Positions 61,401-64,000 of a DNA stretch of 64,000 nucleotides are shown piece by piece (within the stretch, counting starts at the first letter, position 1; every line of letters begins with the position of its first letter). The notes under the pieces were generated by a model that saw nothing but the letters and a program-made list of their open reading frames with translations, was not told the origin of the DNA and did not search any database. The DNA is from Phoenix dactylifera (lineage: Eukaryota; Streptophyta; Magnoliopsida; Arecales; Arecaceae). Made by a program: the position numbers and the translations under genes. Location: NCBI RefSeq assembly GCF_009389715.1, contig NW_024067841.1, positions 62,001-126,000 on the forward strand, read 5' to 3'.

Positions 61401-63825
61401 TGCTTGCTGTCGTTCAGGGGCGGCGCCTCGCTTCTTCTGCCGCACGGGCTTGCTGGTTGGGCTTTACTGTGGAGCCGGTGGACCATGATCTCTGGATCTA
61501 TCCCCGGCATGTCTGCAGGCGACCATGGCGAAAACATCCATGTTGTCTCGCAGGAAGTTGACGGAGGCGACCCTCTCGTGCTCGTCAAGGCCGGAAGCCG
61601 ACCCTGCACGGTTAGCTCGGGAGAGTTCTCACGTAGAGGACTTGAATTAATAACTCACCGGGGCTCTACCCGCTCTTTCTGAGGGTCGACCCGTGCCTCC
61701 ATAACCTCGTTGAGGCTGGTCAGTCGCTGGGGCAGGCACCTCGCGGGTCGCTTTGCCTCGTGGGTCGCCAGGTAGCATCGCCTGCCACCATTTGATCTCC
61801 TCGGACTTCGCCGACCCCCCGGCTGGTGGGGAATCGCAATGAGCAGATGTGAGTGGAGACTACCGCTCGGAGGGCGTTGAGGCCTGGCCTCCCGAGGATG
61901 GCATTGTAGACCGAGGGAAGGCATATCACGAGGAAGCTCATCCCCACGGTACTTTCACGAGGGGCGAGCCCGGTCGTGACCAGAAGGTCGATCTCGGCCC
62001 TCTACCGGACTGAATCCCCAGTAAATCCAACCAACGGAGCATTCATCCTCCGTAGCTGTTCTTTGGTCATCCCCATTTTACAATATGCACTAAAGTACAA
62101 AACATTCACCGAGCTTCCATTATCAACTAAGATGCGTTTTACATCAAATCTATTTATGATCATGGAGATGACCACGGCATCATCATTGGGAGTTTCAACT
62201 CCCTCTAAATCATCGTCTGAAAAGGAGATGACTTCAGAAGCGCGGGGCGCTTCGATGAGGTTTCTCCCTCCGAAGCTTCTCCACCGAGGCCCTCGGATAT
62301 GTTGATGACGCCGGCAATGGGCCTGTTGGCATTCGAACCTTCAGGCTGTGCTGCTCCTTCGGCGGGCTGCTTTTCTTCACGCCGGCCTTGCACAAACGAT
62401 CGAGCACCCCTCGGCGGATGAGTGCTTCGATCTCATTTCGGAGCTGGTAACACTCCTCGTATCGTGACCTTTGTCCCGGTGGAAACGGCAATACTTCCGG
62501 TTATCGCGCCGGGTTCGGGTATCAGGCTTCGGAGGTGGGAGCCGGATGCGATCTCGATTCTCGATCTCCATGAGGATTTCGGCCCGAGGGTGTTGAGGGG
62601 GGTGTATTTTCATACCTCCCTTCGGGTGCACGGGCCTGCAGTGGAACCTCGGGCGGAGTGGTGACCTCTGCTGTGGCGGTCCCCTCAGTCGGGGTGGACT
62701 CCTCGGGCGGGGCGGATTCTTGGCTCGTCGCGGAGACGGGCTTCTGGGCTGGCCGCGCTCCTCGCGGCGCCTCTTCTTGAGGTTCTGCTCGGTCCCGCCC
62801 CACCTGACGGCCACGGCTTCCTCAGCCTTGGCATATTTCCGGGCCCGAGCGAACATTTCGGTAAGGTCCGCTGGGAAATTCTTCTCAATCGAGAAGAGGA
62901 ATCTGTAGGACCGGGCTCCAGTCTTCAGCGCCGACATGGCGATTGACTGGTCAAGCTCCCGGACTTCCCATGTTGCGGCGGTGAACCGAATCCAGATACT
63001 CGAAGGACTCCCCTCCTTTTGTTTGATGTCGAGGAGGGAGTCGGATGTCGCCGCTGGGGCTGGCTAGCGGCGAAATTGCCAGCAAACTGTCTGCCGAGCT
63101 GCTCAAAGGAGGAGACAGTACTCGGCTTCAGCCCGGTGAACCAAAGCCGGGCTGGTCCTCGGAGTGTCGCCGGGAAAGCCTTGCACATCATGGCTTCCGA
63201 GGCTCCTTGTAGGGCCATTAAGACCCGGTAACTCTCCAGGTGGTCAAGGGGATCAGCCTTGCCGTTGTAAGGCTCCACCTGGGGCATCTTGAACCGGAGG
63301 GGAACCGGTTCATCTTCAATCTCCTGGGAGAAGGGCGACTTCGTATTGAACTCGAAGTCGCCGTCACGTCCCGATTTTCTCCCGTGGAGTGCCTGGATTT
63401 GGCGCTCCAGCTTCTCGACCTTCTTGTCGAGTTCATCATTCTGGAGGATCGCTACAGCGGTTCCTCCGGGTGCAGGTTGCCCTGGAACCGACTCAGCTTC
63501 TGAAGGTTGTGGCCAGCCTCCGTGGCCTCTGACTGGGTGCTCTCTCCAGAGGGAGGCCTGGACTTGAGAGTCCTGACCTCGAAGAGGAAGCCCGCTTGTA
63601 GGGGGCTCCGGTTGAACTGGAGCCGGGGGAGGCGGTGCCGTTGGGATGCCCTGGTTGCAGCTTTGGACAGCGGTGCCAAGGCCTGCACTGTTGCACCAGG
63701 GCATCAAACTGCTCCGGCCGAACTTGATGCTGACTCAGCCGGAGGTGGTGAGTTCGGACGGAGTGCTCAGGACTGGGTGGAGGACGTCGAGAGGCGTTGG
63801 AAGCCCCTTTGCTTCTTAGCTTCAT
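58420..63825 (-). pseudogene. gag-pol of the Tat-type retrotransposon, disrupted
   Basis: gag begins at the ATG at 63825 (MKLRSKGASN). The Retrotrans_gag core (MPQVEPYNGKADPLDHLESY) is near 63300, and the gag tail at 62937-62400. The protease motif DNGSS is encoded at 62110-62124. RT carries WRMCVDYTDLN near 61270 and the catalytic YVDD at about 60979-60990. RNase H lies at about 60600-60250. A second RNase H has DGSS, YEAL and DSQL near 60130, 60000 and 59920. Integrase has the His/Cys zinc region near 59350-59480 and catalytic Asp (59191-59193), DNG and Glu residues to about 58970. The chromodomain-like end LRVYHQ stops at 58420. Frame changes occur at about 63690, 63000, 61081 (one inserted base), 60930 and 60100, with in-frame TAG at about 59260 and 59150. 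It could not make a full polyprotein as it stands. Confidence 0.9.
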
Positions 63826-63841
63826 GGCAGCGAACTCGGGC

Positions 63842-63858
63842 CCTTCCTCTAGCGCCAA
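63842..63858 (-). other. Candidate primer-binding site
   Basis: Just inside the 5' LTR the minus strand reads TTGGCGCTAGAGGAAGGG. TGGCGC starts are typical of primer sites in Tat-type elements. The matching tRNA cannot be named from this window. Confidence 0.65.
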
Positions 63859-63859
63859 C

Positions 63860-64000
63860 TGTTGCTGGAAATTGGACCCGGGGGCCGCCGTGAAGCCGGG
63901 GAAGGAGGAGCTCCGCTGCTAGGGGCGGACGGCGGTGCGCCGGCTGGCTGCGTCCTCCGCCGCGGGGGGTGCAAGTCCTGCAAGGAAAACCGGTGGCCGG
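63860..64000 (-). repeat. 5' LTR (right copy), first 141 bases only
   Basis: It starts TGTTGCTGGAAATTGG exactly like the left LTR and matches it through the window end, with one substitution and two or three small deletions totalling five bases. The rest of this LTR, expected to end near 65030, lies outside. Confidence 0.92.

Larger units (their letters stand above)
52109..64000 (-). mobile_element. Ty3/gypsy LTR retrotransposon, Tat-type, right end outside the window
   Basis: The element reads right to left: 5' LTR (from 63860 rightward, partial), primer site, gag, protease, RT, RNase H, a second archaeal-type RNase H, integrase, tandem-repeat arrays, an opposite-strand gene, polypurine tract and 3' LTR (52109-53281). 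A second RNase H plus an antisense gene between integrase and the 3' LTR are known features of Tat-lineage elements such as Grande and related types. With two 1.17-kb LTRs the full element would be about 12.9 kb. It is much richer in GC than the surrounding host DNA. The bases left of the element are GTATC; the matching right flank is not visible. Confidence 0.93.

Overview
This is nuclear DNA from a flowering plant, most likely a monocot with long AT-rich introns such as a palm; that placement rests on the style of the proteins and gene structures and was not confirmed by any search. Genes are split by GT-AG introns. The kinase has a very GC-rich first exon followed by AT-rich introns, a pattern common in monocots. 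Intergenic and intronic DNA is full of small decayed transposons and simple repeats.

Left to right: (1) 1-3440 (+) holds the last three exons of the plastid isoprenoid gene ISPF (MEP pathway), whose start lies off the left edge. (2) 6727-9956 (+) is a seven-exon membrane-anchored receptor-like cytoplasmic kinase of the At1g01540/At4g01330 type. (3) 15777-17864 (-) is an intronless PLS-class pentatricopeptide repeat protein ending in E/E+ motifs. (4) 21569-38523 (-) is a complete 14-exon STE24/FACE1 CAAX protease gene spread over 17 kb. (5) 43282-51210 (-) is a complete four-exon DDA1 gene: 300 coding bases over almost 8 kb. (6) 52109 to the right edge is a large GC-rich Ty3/gypsy LTR retrotransposon of the Tat type. 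Its gag-pol reads leftward. Its left LTR (1173 bp) is complete, and its right LTR starts at 63860 and runs off the window.

The most interesting part is the retrotransposon. Besides a broken gag-protease-RT-RNaseH-aRNaseH-integrase region, it carries an opposite-strand gene (53816-56097) with its own TATA box, two spliceosomal introns and a Transposase_28-like domain. Between that gene and integrase lie two families of tandem repeats: a 126-bp array, then a mixed array with 13 copies of a ~53-bp unit built from short dyads. The left LTR promoter points toward DDA1, about 1.3 kb from its start codon.

The host genes are not one pathway: plastid isoprenoid synthesis, membrane signalling, probable organelle RNA editing, prenyl-protein processing and CUL4 ubiquitin ligase function sit side by side, as is usual in plants. 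The kinase and STE24 homologues are also neighbours in Arabidopsis (At4g01330/At4g01320), which suggests old conserved microsynteny. Smaller elements include an Au-like SINE in the ISPF intron, a Tourist-like MITE in a DDA1 intron, a full-length 438-bp TRIM plus a decayed relative, and an exon-sized RPL15 pseudogene.
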